Assembly: GCA_963995505.1 (NCBI GenBank)
Contig: OZ023190.1
Coordinates: forward strand, 1,612,001-1,676,000
Source: Hypericum androsaemum
Taxonomy: Eukaryota > Streptophyta > Magnoliopsida > Malpighiales > Hypericaceae
DNA: 64,000 bases
Reading direction: 5' to 3'
Under the pieces are notes generated by a model. The model was given only the letters and a program-made list of their open reading frames with translations, had not been told where the DNA came from and did no database searches. Made by a program: the position numbers and the translations under genes. Positions 44,410 to 55,048 of this stretch are shown piece by piece (position 1 is the first letter of the stretch; each line of letters begins with the position of its first letter).

Positions 44410-45001
44410 GGGAAATTACTCTCAAGTCCCTCAGATTTTCTTAAATATACTCAAAAGTCCCTCATGTTCACAAAATACATTCTGATGTCCCTCTAGTTTG
44501 CTTTTATTATACTTTCAGGTTCCTGGCGCACGTTAGCAGCTCTCTTTTTTCATTTTTGTCAATGAAATGACCAAAATATCCTTGGAACAAAAAATTAAAA
44601 AAATTCTGACATCATCTCTTCTTCTTCATCTGTTCCTCCTTCCTCCTACAACTAATTCAACACAAACCCAACCAAAATCAAACAAAATCAATTTTGTGGT
44701 TCAAGTTTTTGTGTGAAGCTGAGACATATATTTACAACTTTGTAGTTTATGACTTTTCTAAATTCGAAGTGTAAGAATGTCAAAAATAAATTTGAAGTCA
44801 AAAGCCGACCAAGTTCGATCGACTAATTTCGGTTGGAAGATACAAAATTTTACTCCGGATTCTGATTGAGTTGATTCAAGTTGTTGTACAAAGGTGAGAC
44901 GTATATCTACAACTTTATAGTTTATAACTTTTCCAAATACGGAGTGTAACGATGTCAAAAATTCATTTGAAATCAAAAAGCCGATCGAGTTCGATCGACC
45001 G
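44410..45001. mobile_element. Left end of a Mutator-like element of the copy 3 family; right end not found
   Basis: GGGAAATTACTCTCAAGTCC, then AAATATACTCAAAAGTCCCT and GTCAATGAAATGACCAAAAT match the left part of the element at 31673 (31680-31860). I could not find an inverted partner or a target duplication, so the right end has been lost or replaced. Confidence 0.55.
44704..45001 (+). repeat. Two diverged tandem copies of an ~120-bp sequence
   Basis: TGAGAC(A/G)TATAT(T/C)TACAACTTT, GTGTAA(G/C)(A/G)ATGTCAAAAAT and AGTTCGATCGAC occur at about 44711-44824 and 44893-45000. No coding potential. Confidence 0.65.
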
Positions 45002-45020
45002 AAATAAAAAAAAATGTCAG

Positions 45021-45098
45021 GGAGGCGACCTACTGTTGGGTCGCCTCCATTATTTTTTTAAAATAAATTGGTGTGACGACCCCTATGTGGGTCGTCAC
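45021..45098. other. Two adjacent perfect hairpins with GGTCGCC/GGGTCGTC stems
   Basis: GGAGGCGACC (45021-45030) pairs with GGTCGCCTCC (45039-45048); 24 bases later GTGACGACCC (45073-45082) pairs with GGGTCGTCAC (45089-45098). Both stems are 10 bp without mismatch, in a strongly AT-rich surround. Confidence 0.8.
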
Positions 45099-46199
45099 TC
45101 TTTTTTTAAATTAAAATTTTGCCTATTTTGAGAATATATTAAGTTTTTCCCTATTTAGGAAATATATCTAAGTTTTTTGCCTATTTTGGAAAAAAAACTC
45201 AATCGGATACTACGTATATCAACGTAGCAACCAGGTCTGATTTTTTTATATTTGGATGGTGATAGGTTTTGTCCATATGTCGATATGTACTAATCACGGA
45301 ATATGACTTCGATTTTGTTGCTATCGGTGAAGAAACAGAGAGATTTTTAATGAGCAATCATCAATCTCAAGTGTTGTGAATCAATTTCCTGGAAATAAGA
45401 AGAGGAAAGTTGAGGCGAAGCGGAGAAGCAAGCGGCTTTGGCGAAAATGGTGGCCCAAACTTCTTCCTCGGCCGAAGCAGCTTAAAACCTTTTGGAGAGA
45501 ATTTTTGAATCAAAGTAGTTGGCACAGTTGTACTAATTTTGACACGGTGGTCACTAACCTTCAATCTAATGAAGGTTGGTTTTTTCTCTGCATAGGTCCC
45601 GTTGAGGGTGATTGAGGGTGTTCGCCAATTTTTCCAGTTTAGGTAAAAGAGAAGGGTAGTTTTGACATTTTACAAAAAATATTGAACACAAATAGACTTA
45701 AGGATGAATCAGTTATATTTCTCATAACCCATGGACCAAAAAACTATTGAGAGGGCCTCCAAGTTTATTATATATAACTTTAGGGACCTATCTATTTTTT
45801 TCCATATTTTTTAATGAATAAATTTCTTCCTCTTTAGACTGGAAAATAACTTCCATTAATTCGAAAACACGTTTATGTTATATTTCATTTCACACTGGTA
45901 GATTTGGAAGATTAGGGAATTAAGAGGAGAAATTTTTAACTTTTCTACGTCAACACCCTAGAGAAATATGACCTGGCGCTTGCGTGGATAATCATGAAAA
46001 TGTCAACTAGAAAAAAAAACTTACCTTAGTTAAGAGTTTGTAAAAAAAAGCGTCAAATTTGAAAATTCTGTTATCAACAGTGTCAAATTTGGAAATCTCT
46101 GTAATCAAGGCAGAAAGTGAAACCATATAGTACCTAAGTAAAAATGCGTAAAACTACATGGTACTTAAGTGAAATATTATATGGAAGGAGCTCCCTTCT
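45099..46199. other. Spacer with an unassigned repeat end
   Basis: A short open frame at 45376-45615 is rich in Lys/Arg and Trp but fits no family I know. At about 45720-45808, ACTATTGAGAGGGCC, AGGGACCTATCTA and TTTTTTTCC look like the right end of another TIR element, with no left partner found. No gene. Confidence 0.4.
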
Positions 46200-46207
46200 C
46201 CTATGTT

Positions 46208-46782
46208 CAATGTTTTAAAAACCACGGTCCGACCAGTCGGACCGCTGCCTAAAACCCAGTCAACAGTTCGACCGGTCAAAATTCGGTCGGACCACCCGGT
46301 CGGGTACTTTTGGGTGACCCGGTTCGTCCGGATCAAAAAAATTAATATTTATTTTTTTCATTTTATCGGATTTAATTTAGAAATAAAATATCTATTTCCA
46401 AGCTCGAAGCTTGTACATCACTTTTTGATCATAACAAACTTATTTTTTTAATAATTCTCGATAATATATTAAATATGTCAAATAAATTTGACTAATATGT
46501 CAAACAAAAAATATGTATAATCATCTTCTTTTACTTTTATACTTGTTAAATAGATGTTCGAAGACTTTGTTTGGATAAATTGTATAACAATGTTGCTAAA
46601 TATTTGAACTTATTTAATATTTTATTATTTTTTATGCTAAATTAAATTTATTAAAATATATTTTATAATATTAATATAAAAATATAAGTACCGGTCTGAC
46701 TGGTGACTTGACCGGTCGGACCAGGTGAACCATAAATTTTAAAGATTCTGGGTCACCTTCTGGGTCGGTTTTAAAAACATTG
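46208..46782. mobile_element. hAT-like foldback element with GGTCCGACC core (copy 1)
   Basis: The ends CAATGTTTTAAAAACC and GGTTTTAAAAACATTG are inverted. The flanks CCTATGTT (46200-46207) and CCCATGTT (46783-46790) match in 7 of 8 bases, the 8-bp duplication expected for hAT. The ends are rich in GGTCCGACC, CCGGTCGGACC and GGGTGACCCGG; the centre is AT-rich. No transposase. Confidence 0.75.
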
Positions 46783-46790
46783 CCCATGTT

Positions 46791-47229
46791 AACCAAACCA
46801 ACATACACCCGCAAAAAAAAAAAAAGAATTACCATTAGTACGTCCCTTCTGCTTGCTGTTCTTTGAAGAACGGTTAGAATCTCCATATCGTGGATTTTTA
46901 ATATTTATAAACTTGTCCCCCACTTGTCCTTTTAACCGATGTAGAATTCTCAACACAACCTCTCAAACGAGACCCATCGGGGCAAAGATTACACTGGCTT
47001 TGATTTTACCGAAGTGCAGAAATGGGAGTTGTGCGAATTCAATAATTGGCACGGGATCAATCCGTTCTAATATCATGTTAGAATCTTCATATACAACCCA
47101 AAATCTTAAGGCAATGGGTTGTTGAATTTTCAACATTTATAAACTTGCTCCCACTCCTATTTTAACCAATGTGAGATTCTCAATAATAACATACCTCACA
47201 ATTCCCAAGAAAAAAAAGCATACCTCAAG
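46791..47229. other. Spacer, no gene seen
   Basis: Two related phrases recur here: TTTTTAATATTTATAAACTT..CCCACTTGTCC..TTTTAACC near 46890-46940, and TTTCAACATTTATAAACTT..CCCACTCC..TTTTAACC near 47130-47165. This is a partial tandem duplication of unknown nature. Confidence 0.45.
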
Positions 47230-47693
47230 CATGGTTTTAAAACTCGGCCCAGAGCTACGACCCGGAATTCCTATCATTTTCTGGGTCGGCCGGTCGGACT
47301 GGTCGGACCAAAAATATTTTTATTTTAAAATATTTTAAATAATATATATATATATATATATATATGTAAGTTAAAATATACTTATTTTTCATACAAAAAA
47401 AAGTAGACTTAATTTTTTATCTCTCCACTCTATAAATCAACTTTATTTATTTATTTATTTATTACTTTATAAACTTGTCAAATCAATTTTTTTTTCTCGA
47501 AAACCACCAAAAAAAGTCAATTTAGCCTATTTTTGTACTAACCGGGTTTGACCGGTCAGGATGGACCTCAAAATCGGCCAGTCCGACCAGATTTGGTCCG
47601 GTTAGTACAGACCCCGGTCAAAAACCTAAAAATGACCCGATCTTGTGCCCATTTTGCGGTCCAACCGGTCAAACCACATTTTTTAAAACCATG
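47230..47693. mobile_element. hAT-like foldback element with GGTCCGACC core (copy 2)
   Basis: Ends CATGGTTTTAAAACTCGG and TTTTTTAAAACCATG are inverted; the interior has GGTCGGACTGGTCGGACC, GTTTGACCGGTCAGG and a (TA)n run (47343-47365). The flanks ACCTCAAG and CCTCAAAG share CCTCAA. The sister spacer at 39228 reads ATAACTCAGAGAGG without this insert, which confirms it as an insertion after duplication. Confidence 0.8.
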
Positions 47694-47759
47694 CCTCAAA
47701 GAGGTAAGAACATAAAAAAAGGGACAAGTAGAAAGGAAATCAGACCAAACTTCTTAGGA

Positions 47760-48053
47760 GGGGTCCTCCTTACTAATTGCTCGGTGGAATGGCATGCCTG
47801 GCCTTTTTAGTGCTATCAAAGCTATTGCTATTAGTTTCGGCTGATGGTACATATATATTTTTATTCCTGTTCTAGATTTTCCTGGTTATTAGGTGTGTGA
47901 ACTAGATATTTCTCTTAAGTGTTTTTAGGTGTATTTTGGTGTTTCGTCTTGGACGAACTTTCTTGAATATATCTATAAGGTGGCTTGTACTTATGGTCCT
48001 CATGATGTAATCATTTTTCCAGCAATAATATAATTATACTTTTCAAAAAAATA
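47760..48053 (+). mobile_element. 5'-truncated LINE tail
   Basis: A 294-bp insert ends in TTTTCAAAAAAATA and is flanked by a perfect 13-bp direct repeat AAACTTCTTAGGA (47747-47759 and 48054-48066). The sister spacer near 39283 shows the uninterrupted CCAAACTTC. The A-rich end, long duplication and lack of coding fit a short L1-type 3' end made by target-primed reverse transcription. Confidence 0.8.
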
Positions 48054-48066
48054 AAACTTCTTAGGA

Positions 48067-48501
48067 ATTGCTTGTTTCGCTAAAAAATATTTCGCTAAAA
48101 TAGAAAAGATCGTTTAACGAGGGTAGAAAAATAACTTTCCTTAAAAAAAATGGAAATGCAGAGAAATTGTTCTAGAACATAGACAAGAGTCGAATTATGA
48201 AACTGCAAGCAAGAAACAACTGAAATTTTATAAATAAGCATACAACATAGAAACCAACTTGATAAATAAAGACGCAAACGTTGGAACATAAAGACTAGGA
48301 AGAACCTAACAACTACAAGTGTCCTCTTGTCGTCTCAACAAAAGGTTCATTTGACCTAATAATACAAAGCGTAGAGAAGAATTGACGGAGGTACCATGTT
48401 CAGTTATTGACTGGTGTAATTTGGTTGGAGGGGAAGACAACCACTGAAACCTTCGGAGCCGCTAACGTGGACGGTGGCGAGGGAAGCAACCTTCACACAA
48501 A
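48067..48501. other. 3' flank of receptor kinase G
   Basis: Matches 39285-39700; ends with the array 3' tag GCTAACGTGGACGGTGGCGA at 48460. No gene. Confidence 0.6.
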
Positions 48502-50789
48502 TTACATGGGAGGCCTTAAAGATGGATCCTGTTGAATGCACCATATGGTTATCTTCACAAATTTCTCCACCCTCTTCATGTCAGCCGTCGCCTCCTCGTC
48601 TTCTTCCACCAGTAGGTGCAGTGATCCGCCCCTGTAGCAATCGCTCGCCCAATCCGAGAGTACGATCCTGTTCTCCGACTCCATTCCGAGTTCCACACTC
48701 TTTCTGCAGGTTATCAGCTCCAGCAGTACTATGCCAAAACTGTACACATCAACTTTTACCGTGACAGGGAGTGTCTTGAACCACTCAGGAGCCAGATACC
48801 CTTTCGTTCCCCTGATTCGCGTGATAGTTCGCGTTTGATCAATTTTCATGAACTTTGAGAGACCAAAGTCTGAGATCTTTGCTGTCAGGGATTCGTCTAA
48901 AAGGATGTTCTGGGCCTTGATGTCGCAGTGGATGATGGTCGTGCTGCATTCCTCGTGGAGATAGAGAAGCCCTCTCGCTATGCCGAAAGCGATTTGGACT
49001 CTGCTGTACCACCTCAGCCTGGAATCTCCAAACAGAAAGCCCGCCAGAGAACCATTGCTCATAAACTCGTAGACTAGAAGTCTCTGCTGTTCTTCATAAC
49101 AGTATCCGCGAAGCTGAACTAGATTCCTGTGGTTCGTTCCGCCAATAACCTTCACTTCAGTTTCAAACTCATTCTCATTCTCTCTCTCCATCCTGTCTAG
49201 TTTCTTCACTGCAACAACTGTGTTTTCATTTGGAAGGACCCCTCTGTATATAGTTCCAAAGCCGCCGCTTCCAACTTCTTCCTTGAACCCTCCGGTAGCA
49301 TCTTCCAGTTCCTTGTAGGTGAAGATTCGAAGATTCGTGGCCGGCAGAGCCTGGTGTGTCTCACCCTTTACAGGTAACTTCCTTCTGCAGCTCGTACCAA
49401 TAAAGAAAAGTATATTTAGGATGCCGGAGCTACCTAAAAGAACTGATACGATGAGAATCAGAGTTGATTGATCTTTCCTCTTGGGGATTTCTACCGGAGA
49501 GTTTTTCTTCCTCACTTTAATCAAAGTTTTCCAATCCTCATCAAACCCGTTTCTCCCATTCAAGAGTGGCATTCTCTTCATCCGACAGGTTCCATCAGGT
49601 CTGAAAACAGCAAGAGCACAGTAACAATCATCCAAGCAAGCCCGTCTGCACGAATCTTCCGTCTGTAAGTTGTGAACGACATAATTAGAGCCCGGCCAAA
49701 CAGTGTCTGACATCGCAATAATCTCAAAAAGGCTTGAGTTGTCCTGAGGAGTAGCGGCACAAGTCTGTTGTATGAAGCTTGGCTTGCATCCTAGCTGCTC
49801 ATCTTGTGGATCCAAGAAAACAAAACCAGGCGGACACAAACAACTTGGATTAGATTGATTCATAGTGCAGTAGCTGTTGAAGCCGCAGGCTCCACTTCCC
49901 AAGTTATCTTCTCCAAAACTCGTGCAAATATTTGATGGTATTGATGACAAGATGTTCCAAGCCATTCGCCAACTTCCTCCCGAAGAACCTGTCTTTGGGT
50001 AGACGTATTGCCTTAACACCCCGTCGTAATCAATGATGGCCCTCTGGTAAAATCTGCCTTTTGGTGCAGGGCTTGATGTTACATTATTAAGTATGCTTCC
50101 ATTCAGAGATACAAGGGATATGAAGCCAGACTGGTTGAAGATCACCTGATATCCGCTGCCTATAGAAGTTTGAGTTTTCCAATATGCAAAGTTGTTGTTG
50201 GTGGATGGATAATCAGTAGTATACATGAAAAGACTCCCGTTGGTCTGCAATATAAACATGAATCTGCCATCAGAATAATTTGTCTCCGTGTAGCGCGCAA
50301 TGAGACTTCCGCCTTGATTTAATGTCTGAGATGGCAATATGGTATCTGTTGGATGATCAAAGCTCTGCCACAAGTTTACAGCATCACTTCTTGCAAGTAC
50401 GAAATTCCCAGTATCGAGCACGGCTGCATAAGAGACACCAGCCCCAACAAGAGAAGCATCCCAAATTTGGGTGCCTGATTGGTCTCTAAGCACTAGCCCT
50501 CCTGCTGTGGTAACCTGAGCTATGGATCCACTTTGGACCAAAGTGTTTCTATTAGCTGACCAGACAATTGTCTTGTCAGGAATCTTGTTGAACCATATGG
50601 CTAACAAGAAGCCATTGTTCTGGACTTCCTGGAATCCGAACGCGAAGTCTCCAGCCAGCAAGTAGAGTTGCCCTTTGTTGCTGTAAGGGATGAACCTAGA
50701 GATATATTGTAAGGTTGTGAAGTGGCTGGAACTGACAAAAAGAGAAGAACAAATAAGCACAAAATGCAGTGTATAGGAAAGGCGTTCAT
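48502..50789 (-). pseudogene. Lectin receptor kinase copy G: N-terminal frameshift and missing last 27 residues
   Basis: The ATG at 50789 opens MNAFPIHCILCL (signal peptide) and SQPYNISLGSSLTATKG, but a 10-bp deletion near 50651 (GTCACCCTCC lost after CTGGCT) shifts the frame just before GDFAFGFQEV. From there the lectin, EGF, PAN, membrane and kinase regions stay open over some 715 residues: GSGGFG, VAVKK, HCDIKAQN (Pro to Ala), DFGLSK, APEWF. The frame ends at LRPPM plus a stop, since the 3' end (KKVTQMLEGAIP and on) is replaced by flank sequence. It is the most diverged member of the array. The near-complete open frame suggests a recent loss. An upstream in-frame start exists but would give no signal peptide. 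Confidence 0.85.
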
Positions 50790-50879
50790 ACTTTGATGGA
50801 TTTTTTTTCTCTCTTGGACATAGTGCTCATCCGGTTGTGTTGTCCTCAAAGAACCCAATTGTGTGTGTATCTATATATT

Positions 50880-51090
50880 TGTGTGTGTGTGGAAGAGAAA
50901 AATGCAAAATGCTTCTTTTGAAATTTCTAAGTTGATTTCAAGATGACTGGGCTTGTGCGTATGAGATGGTTCAAGGAAATAAATGAAAGATGATTGGACT
51001 TGTGCGTATGAGACGGTTCAAGGACGCATCTCATCTGTCATCTGATGAAGACTACTAAAGTATGCTTCTTTTTGAACAGCTCAACCTTGA
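50880..51090. repeat. Upstream repeat of F/G subtype (copy 4)
   Basis: AAATGCTTCTTTTGAAATTT, GGGCTTGTGCGTATGAGATG, GACTTGTGCGTATGAGACGG and CTCATCTGTCATCTGATGAA match 39040-39190. A (GT)n run lies at 50878-50892, next to the leader of copy G. Confidence 0.65.
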
Positions 51091-52340
51091 CTTAAAGACA
51101 AACAGAAACAAGCAACCGATTTAAATGGAAAAGGATTTAGATTCACTTAATAATATAATGGGTTCGAGCATCATAAATATAAAAGACACAATCGGGAGAG
51201 TCATTCCTAAATTAGGATCCCAGTACTCGATTCTGACCCCAAGGAGAGCCATTCCTAAATTAGGGTCCCAATTCTGAATATCAGAAAGAACAAAAAATTG
51301 GACACTCATGCTAGTTTAATCCTGCTACTTGAAAACTACACATAGGTGAAAATGTGGGGTGTGTTCTTTAACTCTAGGGTCAGAAGTATTTTCTGGAAAA
51401 CTGTTTGCCGAAGTCAAACAAACACTGGAAAATATTTTTGTGATGAAAAAACTTTTTTTCTTTAGACCGGAAAACACTCAATCAGGTCCCAGTAAACTGG
51501 AAACTCATTTCGACGAAAAAAACGGAGCCTCGTCTCAGTAAATAAATAAATAAATGAAAGAAAATTCTGTGTTGAAAAACCAGTAATAATGAATCTTCCT
51601 TAGCTCTATTCAACTAATTAACAGAAAAATAAATTAAGAGGAAAAAACCCGAGCAAGAGAGCTATAAAATTGTTTAAAGAGAATGGACTCCACCTCCATT
51701 CTGAGATATCTTTTATTGAACTCTTTATCCTTTCTCTCAAGAAATAGTGTCAGTTGTTATCGAAATAAATACATTACATCTAAAAGGAAAGCAGAGCGAA
51801 CTTCTTAGCCACTGTTTGTTTAGCTAAAAGTGTTTATTATGACGAGCAAACGTATCTTCATGGTTGATTAATCAAAGAACTCAACTGCTGCGGAATTCCG
51901 GTATCATGTCTGCCTCGACAGCCATGACCAAACCCATCGGTCGGTAATTTCTTAGCTGCATATCCATCAAATCAAAAGGTTTATACATCAACTTGCAAAA
52001 ATTGCCAAAGGATCACTACAATGAAGGAAAATCTAAATAATGATGAACAAAGCAACATCAATGTGACTCGTCGAATCAGAGGTTAGGATGCTGCAAGACA
52101 AACCAAAATTCAAGTCTTTTCCACTATTATATGTAGTCTTTAGCGGTTCCATCTACAAAGTTAATGACAATGCTGAGGAGGAAAGTGCAGACGCAATTGA
52201 AAGGAATGCCAACAGAGGCCGCCTATTGGTGGAGATGAAGAGATGGCATGTCTAATGTTAAACCAGTAGACTTCAACTATTTTTGTAACAGAAGGCAGCC
52301 CAATAAAGAATTAGAAAGACCAAGATTTTAACTTACATCG
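51091..52340. other. Spacer, no gene seen
   Basis: A small tandem duplication lies at about 51190-51275 (GAGAGTCATTCCTAAATTAG and GAGAGCCATTCCTAAATTAG). A segment at 51365-51480 (TATTTTCTGGAAAACTG to GACCGGAAAACACTC) resembles a widespread plant MITE type but I could not define its ends. Confidence 0.4.
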
Positions 52341-52479
52341 AAATCCAACGCTTTTGTCCACAAAGTAGTTTCACAACCAAACAGAACACAACTGCCATTG
52401 GCTACACTGATATGCAGATAAGGAACAGAATACTTGGTTAGGAAAGCGAGACTTGCCTCCTCATCTAAAACCTGCTTAG

Positions 52480-53690
52480 CATGCAGATAAGGACCACGAG
52501 GAGAGCTGCAAGGTATGTAAAGTCGATCATTTGAAGAAGAAAAAGATGCTGATGAATGGACAATACAAAATTAAAAAAAACAGGTGCCTTCTTGAAAATT
52601 TCATCTTCAATCTTCACATAAATGACATCTTCATCCGTCTGATTAGTTTGTCTCTTTCTTTTTGCATTCTTGCTCTATGTTTTCAAACCAGAAGCGGGGA
52701 GAATATTCAAGCATAAATTAGAGAAAATCAAGAGCTGAAAAAGATCCAAGATTGGCCATACCTTATAATATTTTACATATCATTATGTAAGTCTTAAAAC
52801 AGAAGAATTTCCGCAGCTCTTCCGTTGGCTTCAAACAAGAAACCATAGAATTAGCTAAATACGCAGAAGCTCAGCAGCAACAGAGAAAACATCTTTAAGG
52901 AAAAACCCCACTTATCACATACGAAATGCTCATCTAACCTCATCCTCAGTAGCCCATGAAACTTCATGAAATAGGCCAGTATAAAGAGGCGGCAAAAGTT
53001 GGAGTGGAAGACTGACCACGCGTTGGGAAACAAGGAGACCAACATTATGTGCATCCTTTTCCAGCAGTAACTTGAGATCACTCCGCAAGTATTCATCCGG
53101 ACACACTTTCAACCGAAAGTCTTTGACCTGCATCATACACTTGTTGTCCTGACCAAAACAAAAATTGTGCGATTCTTGGTTAAGCTAATGGAACAAAATG
53201 CCACAAGTTCAGCAGACACCATCTCTAAAACAGTCGAATCTTTTCCAAACGAAGATATAAAGAGAGTGGGATAGAGCATAGGTTGCTTGCCTTATATCTT
53301 CCCAGGTTCAAGGCAGTTACGACAGAGAAAAGTGCATCATCCTCGCTGTCCTCGATTTTGACAATGGTGCCAACTATGGTCTGTCCCAGTATCAAGTCGA
53401 CAAATCCACTCAAATGCCACTCTTTTTTGTCGAGATAGGTCTGCAACAAAGTCTTCAAGCCATGGAAGTCATCAGGTTTCGGATCAAAGAATGCGAAATC
53501 AGCTCGTACTTCTCCTCCCTTCACGAAACAAGATAAACAACAACAGAAGGCCTCGCCAAGGAACAAAATAAATCCGGATGGCATTGCTTACACCGTCCTC
53601 CGAGGACTCGATAATATGGTTTCCGCATCCCTGACCTGGCGCGAAACCAAGAAAGCTGATCGATTTGAACGGATACAGCGAAACATTCAA
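52480..53690 (-). pseudogene. BCCIP-like (BRCA2/CDKN1A-interacting protein homolog) pseudogene
   Basis: Exons read on the minus strand: 53518-53291 (VRADFAFFDPKPDDFHGLKT, then VDLILGQTIVGTIVKIEDSE, VVTALNLGRYK), 53148-52939 (DNKCMMQVKDFRLKVCPDEY, GLLVSQRVVSLPLQLLPPLY, VSWATEDE), 52829-52762 (PTEELRKFFCFK) and about 52672-52590 (DEDVIYVKIEDEIFKK), with a start of the last exon (LSSWS) near 52511. These match plant BCCIP homologs, nuclear proteins with a role in genome maintenance. Reasons for calling it broken: no normal N-terminus, a one-base change that gives TAA in the third exon (KIL-stop), and a last exon that leaves the family after a few codons. The donor after the first exon is GC (ATATAAG/GCAAGC), a known minor class. 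The first two exons are clean, so decay may be recent. Confidence 0.8.
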
Positions 53691-53932
53691 TCAAAATCGA
53701 AACGCGGCAAATTGATTGCAGCAAGTCTTCTTATTTTCTTATTTTCCTAAATAGTCTTGAATCACATTTATGTCTCTGACTTTGACTCATTCAACGAAAT
53801 ATAACCGTTATGATGTATTCATTATATGATAATATACGGATCCAGTTCTGGATCTGAGTATTACCTTCAGATTTACATAATACAGTTTCATGTACAAATC
53901 CGTTTCAAAATTTGGAATTTGTGTCGATTCAA
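53691..53932. other. Spacer upstream of the BCCIP-like pseudogene
   Basis: AT-rich sequence with no gene or clear promoter element. Confidence 0.35.
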
Positions 53933-54464
53933 AAGTATAGTTTTAAAATACGGGTTTTGGTACAGGACAAATTTTTGTCCGTTTTCTGGTTCGTCCGGTC
54001 GGACTGGTCAGATCGAGCAATTTTTATTAATTTTTAAATATTATTTGAATAATATGTAGACTAAATAGTTAAAATATAGGTTTCAAAATCTATATTTTAG
54101 AAATGTCAACCAATTTATAACATATAAAGTCCATTTTTTTTTGTTGATTTAAAGAAATTGAGCATATGATGCGACTTTCTTATTTTAATTTTTGATGATT
54201 TGGATAAAATCTGGCTAGACTGGACGGTCCGAGTCAAAAACCAGTGCAAACTGTCCAGTCTTATGAATGATTTATGGTCCGACCACTGGACCGTCCAGTC
54301 TTATGAATGATTCATGATCGGACCATGAACCGAGTCAAAAGGTCTTTCCGTCCAGTCTTATGAATGATTCATGATCGGACCATGAACCGAGTCAAAAGAT
54401 CTTTTTACCCCTAAAACGGACCGCTCTTATGAACAGTGGTAGAACCAATTTTTTAAAATTATGT
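53933..54464. mobile_element. hAT-like foldback element with GGTCCGACC core (copy 3, diverged)
   Basis: The left side has ATAGTTTTAAAATACGG and TCCGGTCGGACTGGTCAG; the right side has GGTCCGACCACTGGACCGTC and ends CCAATTTTTTAAAATTATG. It shares organisation with the elements at 46208 and 47230. The ends are worn and I could not establish an 8-bp duplication. Confidence 0.6.
54251..54404 (+). repeat. 57-bp tandem repeat inside hAT-like element
   Basis: CCGTCCAGTCTTATGAATGA starts at 54291 and 54348, giving a 57-bp unit nearly without change. A partial first copy begins at 54251. Confidence 0.85.
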
Positions 54465-55030
54465 TCAAAAGGCAACACAACACGGTTTAGTAGACTTTGA
54501 TCCGGATCGATTAGGATAGTTTAACACCAAAAGTTTAGGAATCCGCATTTGGAAATTTTTCGAAAGAGTTCAACTGTTATTAAAAAATCTTATTCAAAGT
54601 CATTTTAATAAATCTCCGGATATTAGATAATCTAGGAAATAATGTTGGTTAGTATATATATAAATTTGATATGAATGTTAGCTTTTAGTTGCAATTATTT
54701 AATATTTGAATATTCACTAACTCAACAAATTCAAATTTAAATTAATAACCTTCCAAATATGAAACGAAGTTATATAGTAAATACTTTTGAGGTTTTGCTT
54801 CCGGTCGATAATACCTATGGGTATAATTTATGGGTACACAATATAAATAAGAACTTTCAAACAAGTATGTCGTTTCAATTATATAAGCGATTACAGAGGA
54901 CAATGATAAAAGAATTATGTATCAATTTTGAATTTAAGAATATTTTTTTCAGATAATTAAATGAATATAATCATATATAGTATTTCCAATATCTAAAACT
55001 ACTGATTATCGCAAAATAGAAGCAAGCACG
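54465..55030. other. AT-rich spacer
   Basis: No gene seen. A short open frame at 54759-54956 has no family features. Confidence 0.4.
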
Positions 55031-55048
55031 AAGCCAATTGGCTTCTTG

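Noticed and set aside
45602..45808. Right end of the TIR element that starts at 44410
   Set aside because: Its reverse complement does not match the left end and the flanks do not give a 9-bp duplication.
52341..52480. Separate gene reading EEASLAFLTKYSVPYLHISV downstream of the BCCIP-like exons
   Set aside because: Short, without start or family match; could not be separated from chance or from a replaced last exon.
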